From NCBI GenBank assembly GCA_964600025.1, contig CAZRHJ010000005.1, forward strand, positions 1 through 64,000: 64,000 nucleotides of DNA, in the 5' to 3' direction. This stretch comes from JADFUS01 sp964600025 (GTDB taxonomy: Bacteria > Bacteroidota > Bacteroidia > Bacteroidales > Rikenellaceae). Every line of letters starts with the position of its first letter. The first letter of the stretch is position 1. Made by a program: the position numbers and the translations under genes. This document shows positions 49,540 to 58,876 of the stretch, piece after piece. The notes beneath the pieces are model-generated. The model was not told the origin of the DNA, made no database searches, and saw nothing but the letters and a program-made list of their open reading frames with translations.

Positions 49540-51732
49540 TTATAACGATAGATTAATATATAGCGTATCCCCTCGTTTGGGTTTTTCGCCTGATTTGATA
49601 GATTGTGATGTTATTTTGCCTTTACCGTGAGAAATTACTCTCAGACCTAATTCTTTTGTAATTTCCAAAGCATCGTTAAGTCCCATACCATACAAATTAG
49701 GCATAACGCCTTGGGAATACTCTTTGTTTTCTTTTTCGTTTAATGTTTCTTTGTCTGCAAATATAATTTGTTTTTTGCTAATATCTAAATAATTTGCACT
49801 TTTTTTGGTTTTTTTCAAGTCTCCATTTTTTGCTTTAATAGGAGCAATTTCATTTTCTGGACTGTTGTCAGTATCTGTAATCTTGCCTTTTTTTGGTTTA
49901 ATCACTGGTCTTTCAATCTCATAACCCCAATCAATAGCGTGAGTATAGACCCTATCTGCAATGGCTTTAAACACAGGCCCTGCAAGTGAACCTCCATAAT
50001 ATACTTTTCTGAAATATCCAGTAGGAATAAATGTTTTGATTGCTACTATACAGGAGTATTTAGGTTTGTCTGCTGGGAAATATCCTGCAAATGAACCTAA
50101 ATAATGAGTTCCTTTGCTTGTGTGGTAACCTCCGTCTGCAAAAATCTGTGCTGTACCAGTTTTCCCTGCAATTTTGTAGTATTTGTTCAACAAAACAGTT
50201 CTACCAGTACCGTCATAAACTACGCCTTCCAATGCTTCTTTGGAGTTTTTGATTGCATAAGATGATGCAATTTTGCTATTCAAAACTTCTGAATTAAACG
50301 TTTTGATTGTTTCTTCGTCTTTTGTTATTTTTTTGACAAAAAGAGGTTTCATCATTTTTCCGTCATTTGCAACGGCGTTATATAGCATAAGTGTACGTAG
50401 TGGTGTAAGCATTACGCCATTGTATCCAGTAGAAGTCATACCAAGAGCTGTTTTATCTCCCAAGACAGCTTTTTTGGATTTGATTGTCGGAGGAATTTCT
50501 CCGTGTAGTTGTAAGTTAATAGGGTCTAAAAACGAAAGTTTTTTGAGATAATCAAAAAAATCATAGGGGTCTTTGCCATAGTATTTTTCTACTAAGCGTG
50601 CAAAACCAATATTAGATGAGTGTTCAAAAACTTCTTTTATGCTAATCACTCCATAACCTTCGTGTCCAGAGTCTGTGTAATATCTTGAACCTACTTTCAT
50701 ACGTTTTTGTGAACAATCTACTTTTTCGTCAATATCCGCTCCTGCATCATCAAGTACTGCAAGTAGTGTCGCTAATTTGAATGTACTTCCGGGTTCCATA
50801 TTTTCGGTAATTGCAAAGTTTCGTGTTTCGTTCATACTTCCCGACGAAGTTCTTTCTATGTTTGCAATAACTCTAATCTCGCCAGTTTCGACCTCCATAA
50901 GTATAGCACAGCCCCAATCTGCTTGATGTTTTTGAAGTGTTTTTTTGAGTGCATCTTCTGCAACATCTTGAAGCTCAATATCTATTGTCGTAACTATATC
51001 ACAGCCATCAATAGGCTCAACCGATTGACTGTTTTTTTCTTCTACCCAAAACGAACCAGAAATTCTACGAATAAAATTATATCCATCTGTACCAGCCAAA
51101 TAATCGTTAAATGAACTTTCTATACCATACAAAGCCCCTTCTGGATTTGTGGTACTTCTGAGTGCTTTACCGATAGTTCTACGTGCAAGTGAGCCATAAG
51201 GATTATCTCTTTCGTATATTTTCTCCTCAATACGACCGCCTTTGTTTACACCCAAATTCCATAGTGGAAGTTTCCTTAGTTCAATAAGTTCCAAATGGTT
51301 TACTTTACGAGGTGTAATACGCTTGTATGATAATTTCTTTTTGCGATATAGCCTAAGTTCACTTTCATAACGAGCGGCAGATTTATTTCTGAAAAATTTT
51401 GAAAGACCTTTTGCAAGTCCTCTTACATTTTGTGAGAATATTTCGTCAGACATACCTTGGGCATTAAAGTCCATATAGATATGATATAGTGTTTGTGTAG
51501 TTGCAAGTAACTTGCCGTTATAAGAATAGATATTTCCTCTTTTTGCAGGTTCAATAACTTCCTTGAAGTTGATATATCCACTCGAAATTTTGCGTAAGGC
51601 ATAAGATTTTGGGCTATATTGCTTGTATCCTATCGTTGCAATTATGCAAAAAGCTATAACTATTCCCGCAAAATAAATGTATTTTGCCCTAATACAAAAT
51701 TTCTGTTTGAGATTTTCCGTTTCCTCGTTCAT
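49540..51732 (-). CDS. ftsI: Penicillin-binding protein, FtsI type, with one PASTA domain
   Basis: A 730-residue division transpeptidase. A cytoplasmic tail and one helix (about 18-36) are followed by a pedestal domain starting near AKRGNIYS (63-70). The transpeptidase domain has S316-TFK, SSN at 372-374 and KTG at 524-526. A linker rich in K, E and N leads to a PASTA domain (about 675-730, MPNLYGMGLNDALEITKELG). It cross-links septal peptidoglycan with FtsW, whose gene is in the opposite-facing half of the cluster. It is 2 nt after ftsL. Confidence 0.93.
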   Translation of the reverse strand: MNEETENLKQKFCIRAKYIYFAGIVIAFCIIATIGYKQYSPKSYALRKISSGYINFKEVIEPAKRGNIYSYNGKLLATTQTLYHIYMDFNAQGMSDEIFSQNVRGLAKGLSKFFRNKSAARYESELRLYRKKKLSYKRITPRKVNHLELIELRKLPLWNLGVNKGGRIEEKIYERDNPYGSLARRTIGKALRSTTNPEGALYGIESSFNDYLAGTDGYNFIRRISGSFWVEEKNSQSVEPIDGCDIVTTIDIELQDVAEDALKKTLQKHQADWGCAILMEVETGEIRVIANIERTSSGSMNETRNFAITENMEPGSTFKLATLLAVLDDAGADIDEKVDCSQKRMKVGSRYYTDSGHEGYGVISIKEVFEHSSNIGFARLVEKYYGKDPYDFFDYLKKLSFLDPINLQLHGEIPPTIKSKKAVLGDKTALGMTSTGYNGVMLTPLRTLMLYNAVANDGKMMKPLFVKKITKDEETIKTFNSEVLNSKIASSYAIKNSKEALEGVVYDGTGRTVLLNKYYKIAGKTGTAQIFADGGYHTSKGTHYLGSFAGYFPADKPKYSCIVAIKTFIPTGYFRKVYYGGSLAGPVFKAIADRVYTHAIDWGYEIERPVIKPKKGKITDTDNSPENEIAPIKAKNGDLKKTKKSANYLDISKKQIIFADKETLNEKENKEYSQGVMPNLYGMGLNDALEITKELGLRVISHGKGKITSQSIKSGEKPKRGDTLYINLSL

Positions 51733-51734
51733 TC

Positions 51735-52037
51735 CTATTCTATTTTTTTGGGAGGTTCATTGTTTTTGACCAAAGGTATGTTTTTTTCTTCAATCATACG
51801 CATAATATTACTTTCACGAGTAAGACGAACTTTCTCGGCGTTGATAGTCGAAGATTTAGCTCTAACTATTGTGAGTTCTTTTTTTGCTCTAAGTAATTCT
51901 CTGTAAGTGTACTGATAGTAGAACATCGTAAACAAATATAGCACTATAATTCCAACGACAGAAATAATTACTGTCGCTCTTTTTTTTATTATATCGTTGG
52001 ATATTATTTTTCCAGTTAAAATATTGCTTAGTTTCAT
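51735..52037 (-). CDS. ftsL: FtsL-like division protein
   Basis: A 100-residue bitopic protein. A short cytoplasmic tail precedes one helix (about 26-45, ISVVGIIVLYLFTMFYYQY), and then a coiled-coil-like stretch (about 46-85, RELLRAKKELTIVRAKSS). Position between rsmH and ftsI, size and topology identify it; sequence conservation in this family is low. It would link FtsI/FtsW to FtsQ. Confidence 0.85.
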   Translation of the reverse strand: MKLSNILTGKIISNDIIKKRATVIISVVGIIVLYLFTMFYYQYTYRELLRAKKELTIVRAKSSTINAEKVRLTRESNIMRMIEEKNIPLVKNNEPPKKIE

Positions 52038-52041
52038 TTTC

Positions 52042-52932
52042 TTATAACTTTTCTGCTATCCTAAGTTTTGCACTTCTTGCTCGGGAGTTGTTTGTTATTT
52101 CTTCGTCGCTTGGTAGTATAACCTTTCCAATAGCTTCGAGTGGGGTAGAAGTGTTTCCAAAAAAATCGGATTCTTTTACTCCATCACAATTTCCAAATTT
52201 AATAAAATTTTTGACAATTCTATCTTCGAGTGAATGATATGTAATAACGGACAATCTGCCTTCTGGGTTTAAAACCTTTGCACTTTGTTCGAGCATCATT
52301 TTAAGTGCTTCCAATTCTCCGTTTACCTCAATGCGTATTGCTTGAAAAAGTTTTGAATAAAATTTGTTTTCGTCGTTTTTGGGAGCGAAAAAACGAGTTG
52401 CTTCCACAAGCTCAAATGTTGTGTTTATGGGGCGTTTACGCTCAATTTCTGATGCTATTTTTTGAGGCATTTTCAATTCTCCATAATCCCTCAATATTTC
52501 CATAAGTGGTTTATGTTCATATTCATTTACCACATTCATTGCCGAAAATTCTCCCATTTGGTTCATTCGCATATCAAGCGGAGCGTCGCTCCTAAACGAA
52601 AATCCACGTGCAGAGGCATCAAAGTGGTGAGAAGAGACTCCTAAGTCTGCAATAATTCCATCAACTTTGTCAATTCCGTACATTCTTAGTACTCCTCTAA
52701 GAAATTTGAAGTTACTTGCTGCAAAAATCAATCTGTCGTCGTTAGGAATGTTGGCTTTTGCGTCAGGGTCTTGGTCAAACGATACCAAAATAGAATCTTT
52801 TGAAAGTCTTTTTAGAATTTCTCTTGAATGGCCGCCACCTCCAAACGTTAAATCAACGTAAATTCCTCCTTTTTTTATATTTAATGCATCTATACTTTCG
52901 TTCAAAAGCACTGATGTGTGGTAATTTGTCAT
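52042..52932 (-). CDS. rsmH: 16S rRNA (cytosine(1402)-N4)-methyltransferase
   Basis: A 296-residue SAM-dependent methyltransferase. Motifs are YVDLTFGGGGHSREIL at 25-40, SFDQDPDA near 50-57, IADLGVSSHHFD near 95-106 and GFSFRSDAPLDMRM near 110-123, then ITYHSLEDRIVKNF near 231-244. It modifies the ribosomal decoding site. It begins the leftward half of the split division cluster, with ftsL 4 nt after it. No mraZ precedes it. Confidence 0.96.
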   Translation of the reverse strand: MTNYHTSVLLNESIDALNIKKGGIYVDLTFGGGGHSREILKRLSKDSILVSFDQDPDAKANIPNDDRLIFAASNFKFLRGVLRMYGIDKVDGIIADLGVSSHHFDASARGFSFRSDAPLDMRMNQMGEFSAMNVVNEYEHKPLMEILRDYGELKMPQKIASEIERKRPINTTFELVEATRFFAPKNDENKFYSKLFQAIRIEVNGELEALKMMLEQSAKVLNPEGRLSVITYHSLEDRIVKNFIKFGNCDGVKESDFFGNTSTPLEAIGKVILPSDEEITNNSRARSAKLRIAEKL

Positions 52933-52966
52933 TTTTTGTAAATTTTATAGTCTAAATATTATGCTA

Positions 52967-52974
52967 CAAATATA
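52967..52974 (-). promoter_or_regulatory. -7 box of the rsmH-ftsL-ftsI operon
   Basis: The minus-strand sequence TATATTTG is about 35 nt before the start codon. A -33 TTG is not evident. Confidence 0.4.
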
Positions 52975-53048
52975 AAAATAATTAATTTTACAGAAAAATG
53001 AATGTGATATTATTTTAATGTAAAATATTAAATATTTATTTTATTTTT

Positions 53049-53056
53049 TAAATTTG
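53049..53056 (+). promoter_or_regulatory. -7 box of the glsA/glsB-mur operon
   Basis: TAAATTTG is 26 nt before the ATG at 53083. No clear -33 box is present. It faces away from the rsmH promoter in a 150-bp AT-rich gap. Confidence 0.4.
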
Positions 53057-53082
53057 TAGTTTTTTGAAGATAATGACCCCCT

Positions 53083-53886
53083 ATGCGTATAGATTTAGAT
53101 GAAATAATAAAGAAAAAAAGTGTTAAATTATACAACAAATTGCCACGATTTGTATTGTTTGTTCTGAAAAAAATCCTCAAACAAGACAATATCAATGATG
53201 TCTTAGATTATTGTGGTGATGTTAAAGGAATTGAGTTTCTGCACAAAGCACTCGATAGAATGAATGTTCAGCGAGAGTTTGTGAATATTGATAAATTAGA
53301 CAAAACAAAAAAATATATTTTTGCTTCAAACCACCCCCTTGGAGGACTTGATGGAATGGTAATAGTCGAAGGCGTTAGCCAAATGGGGGGAGCTAAAATA
53401 TTAGCAAATGATATTCTTATGGCTATTGAGCCATTGCGAGAGTGTTTTATTCCCGTAAACAAATTTGGTCGGCAAAATCAAAATTCTTTACTAACTTTAA
53501 AAAATGAATTAAATTCTGATAATCAAATTATATTTTTTCCAGCAGGAGTTTGTTCTCGCAAACGTGATGGTGTAGTTACGGATTTGAAATGGCAGAAATC
53601 TTTTTTGGTTAAGGCAGTAGAATCAAAACGTGATGTAGTCCCAGTGTTTGTGGACAATGTGAATTCTTATAGTTTTTATATGTTAGAAGTTTTGCGAAAA
53701 AAGTTTGGTATAAAGCAAAATTTAGAGATGTTTTTATTACCTTCGCAGATGTTTAAGAAGAAGATACAACGAATAAAAATAATATTTGGGCAACCTATTG
53801 ATTACAGGCTTATTGAACAAAGTGGCGATTACGAAAAATGGACAGAGATTGTGCGTTCAAAGGTCTATGAACTTAAAAATAATTAA
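53083..53886 (+). CDS. Lysophospholipid-type acyltransferase (GlsA/OlsA-like)
   Basis: A 267-residue membrane-associated acyltransferase of the PlsC/hemolysin-like group. The catalytic motif is SNHPLGGLDG with His84 and Asp90, that is H-x5-D rather than the H-x4-D of PlsC. FPAGVCSRKRDG near 154-165 is the acyl-acceptor region. With the next gene it forms the pair known from Bacteroides (GlsB/GlsA) to make N-acyl amino-acid (glycine) lipids; this enzyme would add the second, ester-linked acyl chain. The assignment rests on motif and gene pairing. Its position at the head of the mur operon is unusual. Confidence 0.78.
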   Translation: MRIDLDEIIKKKSVKLYNKLPRFVLFVLKKILKQDNINDVLDYCGDVKGIEFLHKALDRMNVQREFVNIDKLDKTKKYIFASNHPLGGLDGMVIVEGVSQMGGAKILANDILMAIEPLRECFIPVNKFGRQNQNSLLTLKNELNSDNQIIFFPAGVCSRKRDGVVTDLKWQKSFLVKAVESKRDVVPVFVDNVNSYSFYMLEVLRKKFGIKQNLEMFLLPSQMFKKKIQRIKIIFGQPIDYRLIEQSGDYEKWTEIVRSKVYELKNN

Positions 53887-53889
53887 ATA

Positions 53890-54819
53890 ATGAAAGAAAT
53901 CATTCAACCAGTAGACGTTTTACTCATCAAACGTGAGCTAACTCAGAATTGTTTTGTGCGTAAAACAACAAATGGTTCAAATGAAATATATGTTGTTGAT
54001 GCAATTAATCAACCTAACACTATGCGTGAGATTGGCAGATTGAGAGAGATTAGTTTTAGAGATGCGGGTGGTGGTACTGGCGAACAATTCGATATTGACG
54101 AGGAAGATTTGTCCGAAACAGGTTACAAACAATTAATCGTTTGGAATCCAATCGAAGAAGATATAATTGGTGGATATAGATATGTTGTAATTAATCCAGA
54201 GATTGAACAGCATTTCTCAATGAAAAAATATTTTGATTTGAAACCAGAGTTCTTGAAGGATTATTTGCCTTATACTATGGAGCTTGGTAGGTCTTTTATA
54301 CAGCCAAAATACCAAAGTCGTGCAGGAGGAGTCAAAGCTATTTATGCTTTGGATAATCTTTGGGACGGCTTGGGTGCTGTTGTGGCTCAAAATCCTAATT
54401 TGAAATATCTGATTGGCAAGGTTACTATGTACACAAAAATATGTAGTGAGTTGATTGATATGCTTTATACCCTACTTATCAAATATTTTCCTATTGATAA
54501 CGAAATAATCAAACCTAAAAAAGAATTAGAATATATTTTTGACAAAAACCAATATTCACATTATTTTGAAGGTATGGATTATCAAACTGCTATGAGAACT
54601 GTTGCTAAACGTGCAAAAGAACTTGGAGAGAATTATCCTCCACTTTTTGCTGCTTATGCAAATTTGTCCCAAACTATGAAAGTTTTTGGAACAGTTGTAA
54701 ATCCTGATTTTGGAGATGTTTTGGAAACAGGTATTATGATTACGATAAAAGACGTGAATAGTGATAAATATACACGCTACGTAGAAAGTTATTTTGCAGA
54801 TAACAATTCCTCTAAGTAG
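53890..54819 (+). CDS. N-acyltransferase of the GNAT/OlsB type (GlsB-like)
   Basis: A 309-residue protein. REIGRLREISFRDAGGGTG near 46-64 and WNPIEEDIIGGYRYV near 92-106 match the hemolysin-like/OlsB acyl-ACP N-acyltransferase family, as does ELGRSFIQPKYQ near 136. It should transfer a 3-hydroxyacyl chain to the amine of a small amino acid as the first step to a glycine- or ornithine-type lipid. It follows the partner acyltransferase by 3 nt, and murE starts 29 bp later on the same strand. Confidence 0.8.
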   Translation: MKEIIQPVDVLLIKRELTQNCFVRKTTNGSNEIYVVDAINQPNTMREIGRLREISFRDAGGGTGEQFDIDEEDLSETGYKQLIVWNPIEEDIIGGYRYVVINPEIEQHFSMKKYFDLKPEFLKDYLPYTMELGRSFIQPKYQSRAGGVKAIYALDNLWDGLGAVVAQNPNLKYLIGKVTMYTKICSELIDMLYTLLIKYFPIDNEIIKPKKELEYIFDKNQYSHYFEGMDYQTAMRTVAKRAKELGENYPPLFAAYANLSQTMKVFGTVVNPDFGDVLETGIMITIKDVNSDKYTRYVESYFADNNSSK

Positions 54820-54848
54820 TGTTTTGTTTAACATAATTTTTCTGAAAA

Positions 54849-56297
54849 ATGTTAAAAGATTTGATAGCTGAACTCTCTTCGTGCAGAACTTACGGAGATA
54901 CTAATATAGAAATTAAAGGTATTACTTTTGATTCGAGAGAAGTAAAACAAGGTTTTATGTTTGTAGCCATAAATGGCACTTTGACCGACGGACATAAATA
55001 CATTAAAGGAGCAGAGCAGAGTGGTGCAAGTGCTATTTTGTGCGAAAAGCTACCAGAAGTTATTAGTGATAATGTGTGTTATGTACTTGTCGAGAATACT
55101 CACAAAGCACTTCCTTTAGTTGCCAAAGCCTATTATGAAAATCCATCTTCAAAATTAAAATTGATTGGAGTTACGGGTACAAATGGCAAAACGTCTACGG
55201 CTACACTTCTATATGAACTGTTTACTTCGCTTGGCTACAAATGCGGTTTGGTTTCGACTATTTCCTATGTTATATGTGGCAAAAAAAACACATCAACACA
55301 CACAACCCCCGATATCTTGACACTCAATAGAATGTTTGTCGAAATGATTGAAATGGGTTGTGATTATTGTTTTATGGAAGTTAGTTCTCACGCCATAGAC
55401 CAGCATCGTACAGACGGTTTGCAGTTTGATATAGTCTTGTTTACGAATATCACCCACGACCATTTGGATTATCACAAAACTTTTGAAAACTACATAGCAA
55501 CCAAAAAATCTTTGTTTGATAATTTGCCCAAAACTGCTACTGCAATAGTGAATAGTGATGACAGAAATGGTTTGGTTATGGTTCAAAACTGTAAAGCAAA
55601 AAAACTTACTTTCTCGCTTAGAGGGGTATCGGATTTTCGTTGTAAAATCATAGAAGAACACCTTGATGGTATGTTATTAGATATTGATAAATCTGAGATA
55701 TGGCTTAGATTTATTGGTAGGTTTAATGCTTACAATTTGCTTGGTGTGTATGCTATTGCCAGAGAGTTGGGCGTTGAGAAAACAGAACTTTTGACACAAA
55801 TGAGCTATCTTACTCCTGTTGCAGGTAGGTTTGATACCCTAAAAATAAACAATGAAGGCATTGCTGTTGTGGATTATGCACATACTCCCGATGCTTTGGA
55901 GAATGTTTTGCAGACTATTTCAGAGATTCGCCGCCCAGACCAAAAAGTATATACTGTTGTGGGTTGTGGTGGAGATAGGGACAAAACAAAACGTCCTATT
56001 ATGGCAGGTATAGCTGCCAAATATAGCGATTTGACTTTTATTACGTCTGATAATCCTCGTACCGAGAACCCTGAGGATATTATTGCTGATATGCTCAAAG
56101 GTTTGGAGAATACACCATCTCATAAATATATGAAAATCACTTCACGTCACGACGCAATAAAAATGGCAGTTATTATGGCTTCGCAAAATCCTAAATCTAT
56201 TTTGCTTGTTGCAGGGAAGGGACACGAAACATATCAAGATGTAAATGGTGTTAAATCTCATTTTGATGATAAAGAAGAAATATTAAAAAATTTGTAA
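54849..56297 (+). CDS. murE: UDP-N-acetylmuramoyl-tripeptide synthetase MurE, meso-diaminopimelate type
   Basis: A 482-residue cytoplasmic ligase that adds the third peptidoglycan residue. The ATP loop GTNGKT is near 108-113. MEVSSHAIDQHR lies in the central domain, and DNPR at 401-404 is the signature that recognises meso-diaminopimelate rather than lysine. VAGKGHE near 454-460 closes the site. The stem peptide is thus predicted to contain DAP, in keeping with dapA in this window. It begins the mur part of the rightward operon. Confidence 0.96.
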   Translation: MLKDLIAELSSCRTYGDTNIEIKGITFDSREVKQGFMFVAINGTLTDGHKYIKGAEQSGASAILCEKLPEVISDNVCYVLVENTHKALPLVAKAYYENPSSKLKLIGVTGTNGKTSTATLLYELFTSLGYKCGLVSTISYVICGKKNTSTHTTPDILTLNRMFVEMIEMGCDYCFMEVSSHAIDQHRTDGLQFDIVLFTNITHDHLDYHKTFENYIATKKSLFDNLPKTATAIVNSDDRNGLVMVQNCKAKKLTFSLRGVSDFRCKIIEEHLDGMLLDIDKSEIWLRFIGRFNAYNLLGVYAIARELGVEKTELLTQMSYLTPVAGRFDTLKINNEGIAVVDYAHTPDALENVLQTISEIRRPDQKVYTVVGCGGDRDKTKRPIMAGIAAKYSDLTFITSDNPRTENPEDIIADMLKGLENTPSHKYMKITSRHDAIKMAVIMASQNPKSILLVAGKGHETYQDVNGVKSHFDDKEEILKNL

Positions 56298-56303
56298 AGA
56301 ATA

Positions 56304-57527
56304 ATGTTGTATTTTATTTTTAAAGACCTTTTTGGTCAGTATGATATTCCGGGACAAGGAATGTTTGATTTTATATCGTTTAGAGCTGTAATGGCAATTA
56401 TTTTTTCGTTGATTGTTGGTATGGTTATTGGCTCGTACATAATCAATTTTTTACGCAAAAAGCAAATTGGCGAGGAAATTAGAAATTTGGGACTTGAAGG
56501 TCAGCTTTCAAAAAAAGGAACTCCCACTATGGGCGGAATTATTATTTTGGTTTCGATTCTTGTTCCAACATTGTTGTTTGCAGATTTAACAAATTTTTAT
56601 GTTATAATGTTGATTATTACCACTATATGGTTGGGTTTGATAGGTTTTTTGGACGACTATATCAAAGTATTCAAAAAAAACAAAGAGGGTTTGAGTGGTA
56701 AATTCAAAGTTTTTGGTCAAGTTGGCTTAGGTTTGATTGTAGGTACTGCTATGTGGCTTAATTGTGGTGTAGTAACCAAAGCTAATTACGAACGACAACC
56801 CGTAAAAACAGAAATTCAGATGGAAACTAACGAGGTAATAAGTGCCCCAGTTACGACTATTCCTTTCGTTAAATCTCACGAATTTGATTACAGAGATTTA
56901 ATTCCTTTTGTTGATAATCAAGAGAACTTAGATATTTTGGGTTGGTTACTATATATAATAGTGTCAATCTTTATAATTACTGCCGTTTCTAATAGTGCAA
57001 ACCTAACAGATGGACTTGATGGTTTGGCTGCGGGAACTTCGGCAAGTATTGTTGCAGTGCTTGTCGTGTTGGCATATCTTTCTGGTAATGCAATTTATGC
57101 TTCGTATCTAAATATTATGTATATTCCCGATAGTGGAGAAATGGTAATATTTGGGGCAGCATTCTTGGGAGCATTAATTAGTTTTCTGTGGTATAATGGC
57201 TATCCCGCTCAGGTGTTTATGGGAGATACTGGCTCACTTGCCATTGGTGGAATAATTGCTGTGTTTGCACTTATGATACGAAAAGAACTGTTGTTACCTA
57301 TCTTGTGTGGTATTTTCTTTGTAGAATCTCTTTCTGTAATTTTGCAGGTTTCGTATTTCAAATATACCAAGAAAAAATATGGTGAAGGCAGAAGAATTCT
57401 TTTGATGTCGCCTTTGCATCACCATTTTCAGAAAAAAAATATTCAAGAAAATAAAATTGTAGTTAGGTTTTGGATTATTCAGTTGTTGTTGGCCTCAATG
57501 GCTATCGCAACTCTAAAAATTAGATAA
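56304..57527 (+). CDS. mraY: Phospho-N-acetylmuramoyl-pentapeptide transferase
   Basis: A 407-residue membrane enzyme making lipid I. KKGTPTMGGIIIL is near 70-82, the catalytic FLDDYIK near 114-120, NSANLTDGLDGLAAG near 230-244 and PLHHHFQKKN near 371-380. A loop of about 60 residues between two helices (about 160-215) lengthens it relative to E. coli (360), as is usual in Bacteroidetes. It lies 6 nt after murE. Confidence 0.96.
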   Translation: MLYFIFKDLFGQYDIPGQGMFDFISFRAVMAIIFSLIVGMVIGSYIINFLRKKQIGEEIRNLGLEGQLSKKGTPTMGGIIILVSILVPTLLFADLTNFYVIMLIITTIWLGLIGFLDDYIKVFKKNKEGLSGKFKVFGQVGLGLIVGTAMWLNCGVVTKANYERQPVKTEIQMETNEVISAPVTTIPFVKSHEFDYRDLIPFVDNQENLDILGWLLYIIVSIFIITAVSNSANLTDGLDGLAAGTSASIVAVLVVLAYLSGNAIYASYLNIMYIPDSGEMVIFGAAFLGALISFLWYNGYPAQVFMGDTGSLAIGGIIAVFALMIRKELLLPILCGIFFVESLSVILQVSYFKYTKKKYGEGRRILLMSPLHHHFQKKNIQENKIVVRFWIIQLLLASMAIATLKIR

Positions 57528-57529
57528 TA

Positions 57530-58870
57530 ATGAAAAGAGTAGTTGTATTGGGCGGTGGAGAAAGTGGCTGTGGTTCAGCTATTTTGGCTCAAAAAATGGG
57601 TTATGATGTGTTTCTTTCGGACAAAGGTAAGTTGGAAGAGAAATACTCTGATATGCTTGATAATTATCACATAGAGTATGAATGTGGTAAACATAGTTTT
57701 GAAAAAATACTAAACGCAGATATAGTTGTAAAAAGTCCGGGTATTCCCGAAAAGGTAGAGATTATACAGAAACTTTATGCACAATCAACTCCTGTGGTTT
57801 CGGAATTGGAGTTTGCAAAACCTTTTTCAAAAGCCAAAACTATCTGTATTACTGGTAGCAACGGTAAAACAACTACAACTACACTTATCTACAAAATATT
57901 AAAAGAGGCTGGATATAATGTGGGTTTGGCTGGAAATATTGGCAAAAGTTATGCTTTGCAAGTGGCTTTGTGTGATTTTGATTGGTATGTTATTGAGATT
58001 AGTAGTTTTCAGCTTGACGGAATGTATGATTTCAAAGCGGATATTTCTGTTTTGACAAATATTACACCTGACCACCTTGATCGTTACGACTACAAAATGG
58101 AAAACTATGTAAATAGTAAGTTTCGTATTTGTCAAAATCAACAATCTTCGGAATATTTTATTTCCTATGCAGATGACCCAGAAATTAACAAGCATTATGC
58201 AGGAGGTTTTCAGACAGATGCTTCTTGTGTGAAGTACTCTGTAACAGATACTTGTTCGGCAGCTCATCTCGTGGGAGATACAATCACAGTTTCTATCCTT
58301 GACAAAACTCTTTCTATCAACAAAAACGATTTGCAAATCAAAGGTCTTCACAATGTTGCCAATTCTATGGCAGCAATTTTGGCTTGTATGTTGGCAGGAG
58401 TGGATACAAATTCTATTGCTGGTAGCCTCAAAAGTTTTGCAGGTGTGGAGCATAGAGTCGAAAATATCTGTACGGTAAACAATATACAATATATTAATGA
58501 CAGCAAGGCTACAAACGTAGATTCGGTATGGTATGCTTTGGAAAGTATGACACGTCCAGTGGTTTGGATTGCAGGAGGTACAGACAAAGGTAATGATTAC
58601 TCTCCGATTATGGATTTAGTCAAACAAAAAGTTCATACACTTATATGTATGGGGCTTGACAACAAAAAACTTTTGGATACATTTACTGGAATTGTTCCCG
58701 AAGTGGTGGATACAGATAGTTTAGAAAAAGCAATTTGTGCAGTGAAAAGCTCTGCAAAATCTGGCGATGTTGTTTTGCTTTCACCAGCTTGTGCAAGTTT
58801 TGATTTGTTCTGTAATTACGAACAAAGAGGTGAATTATTTAAAAAAGCAATTTTGGATATAGTTAAATAA
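57530..58870 (+). CDS. murD: UDP-N-acetylmuramoylalanine--D-glutamate ligase
   Basis: A 446-residue ligase. The N-terminal GGGESGCGSAILA at 8-20 is the UDP-site glycine loop. GSNGKTTTTT at 109-118 is the ATP loop, NITPDHLDRY the central Mur-ligase motif, and INDSKATNVDS near 323-333 the C-terminal domain. It adds D-glutamate to UDP-MurNAc-alanine. It is 2 nt after mraY. Confidence 0.96.
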   Translation: MKRVVVLGGGESGCGSAILAQKMGYDVFLSDKGKLEEKYSDMLDNYHIEYECGKHSFEKILNADIVVKSPGIPEKVEIIQKLYAQSTPVVSELEFAKPFSKAKTICITGSNGKTTTTTLIYKILKEAGYNVGLAGNIGKSYALQVALCDFDWYVIEISSFQLDGMYDFKADISVLTNITPDHLDRYDYKMENYVNSKFRICQNQQSSEYFISYADDPEINKHYAGGFQTDASCVKYSVTDTCSAAHLVGDTITVSILDKTLSINKNDLQIKGLHNVANSMAAILACMLAGVDTNSIAGSLKSFAGVEHRVENICTVNNIQYINDSKATNVDSVWYALESMTRPVVWIAGGTDKGNDYSPIMDLVKQKVHTLICMGLDNKKLLDTFTGIVPEVVDTDSLEKAICAVKSSAKSGDVVLLSPACASFDLFCNYEQRGELFKKAILDIVK

Positions 58871-58876
58871 TAAAAA

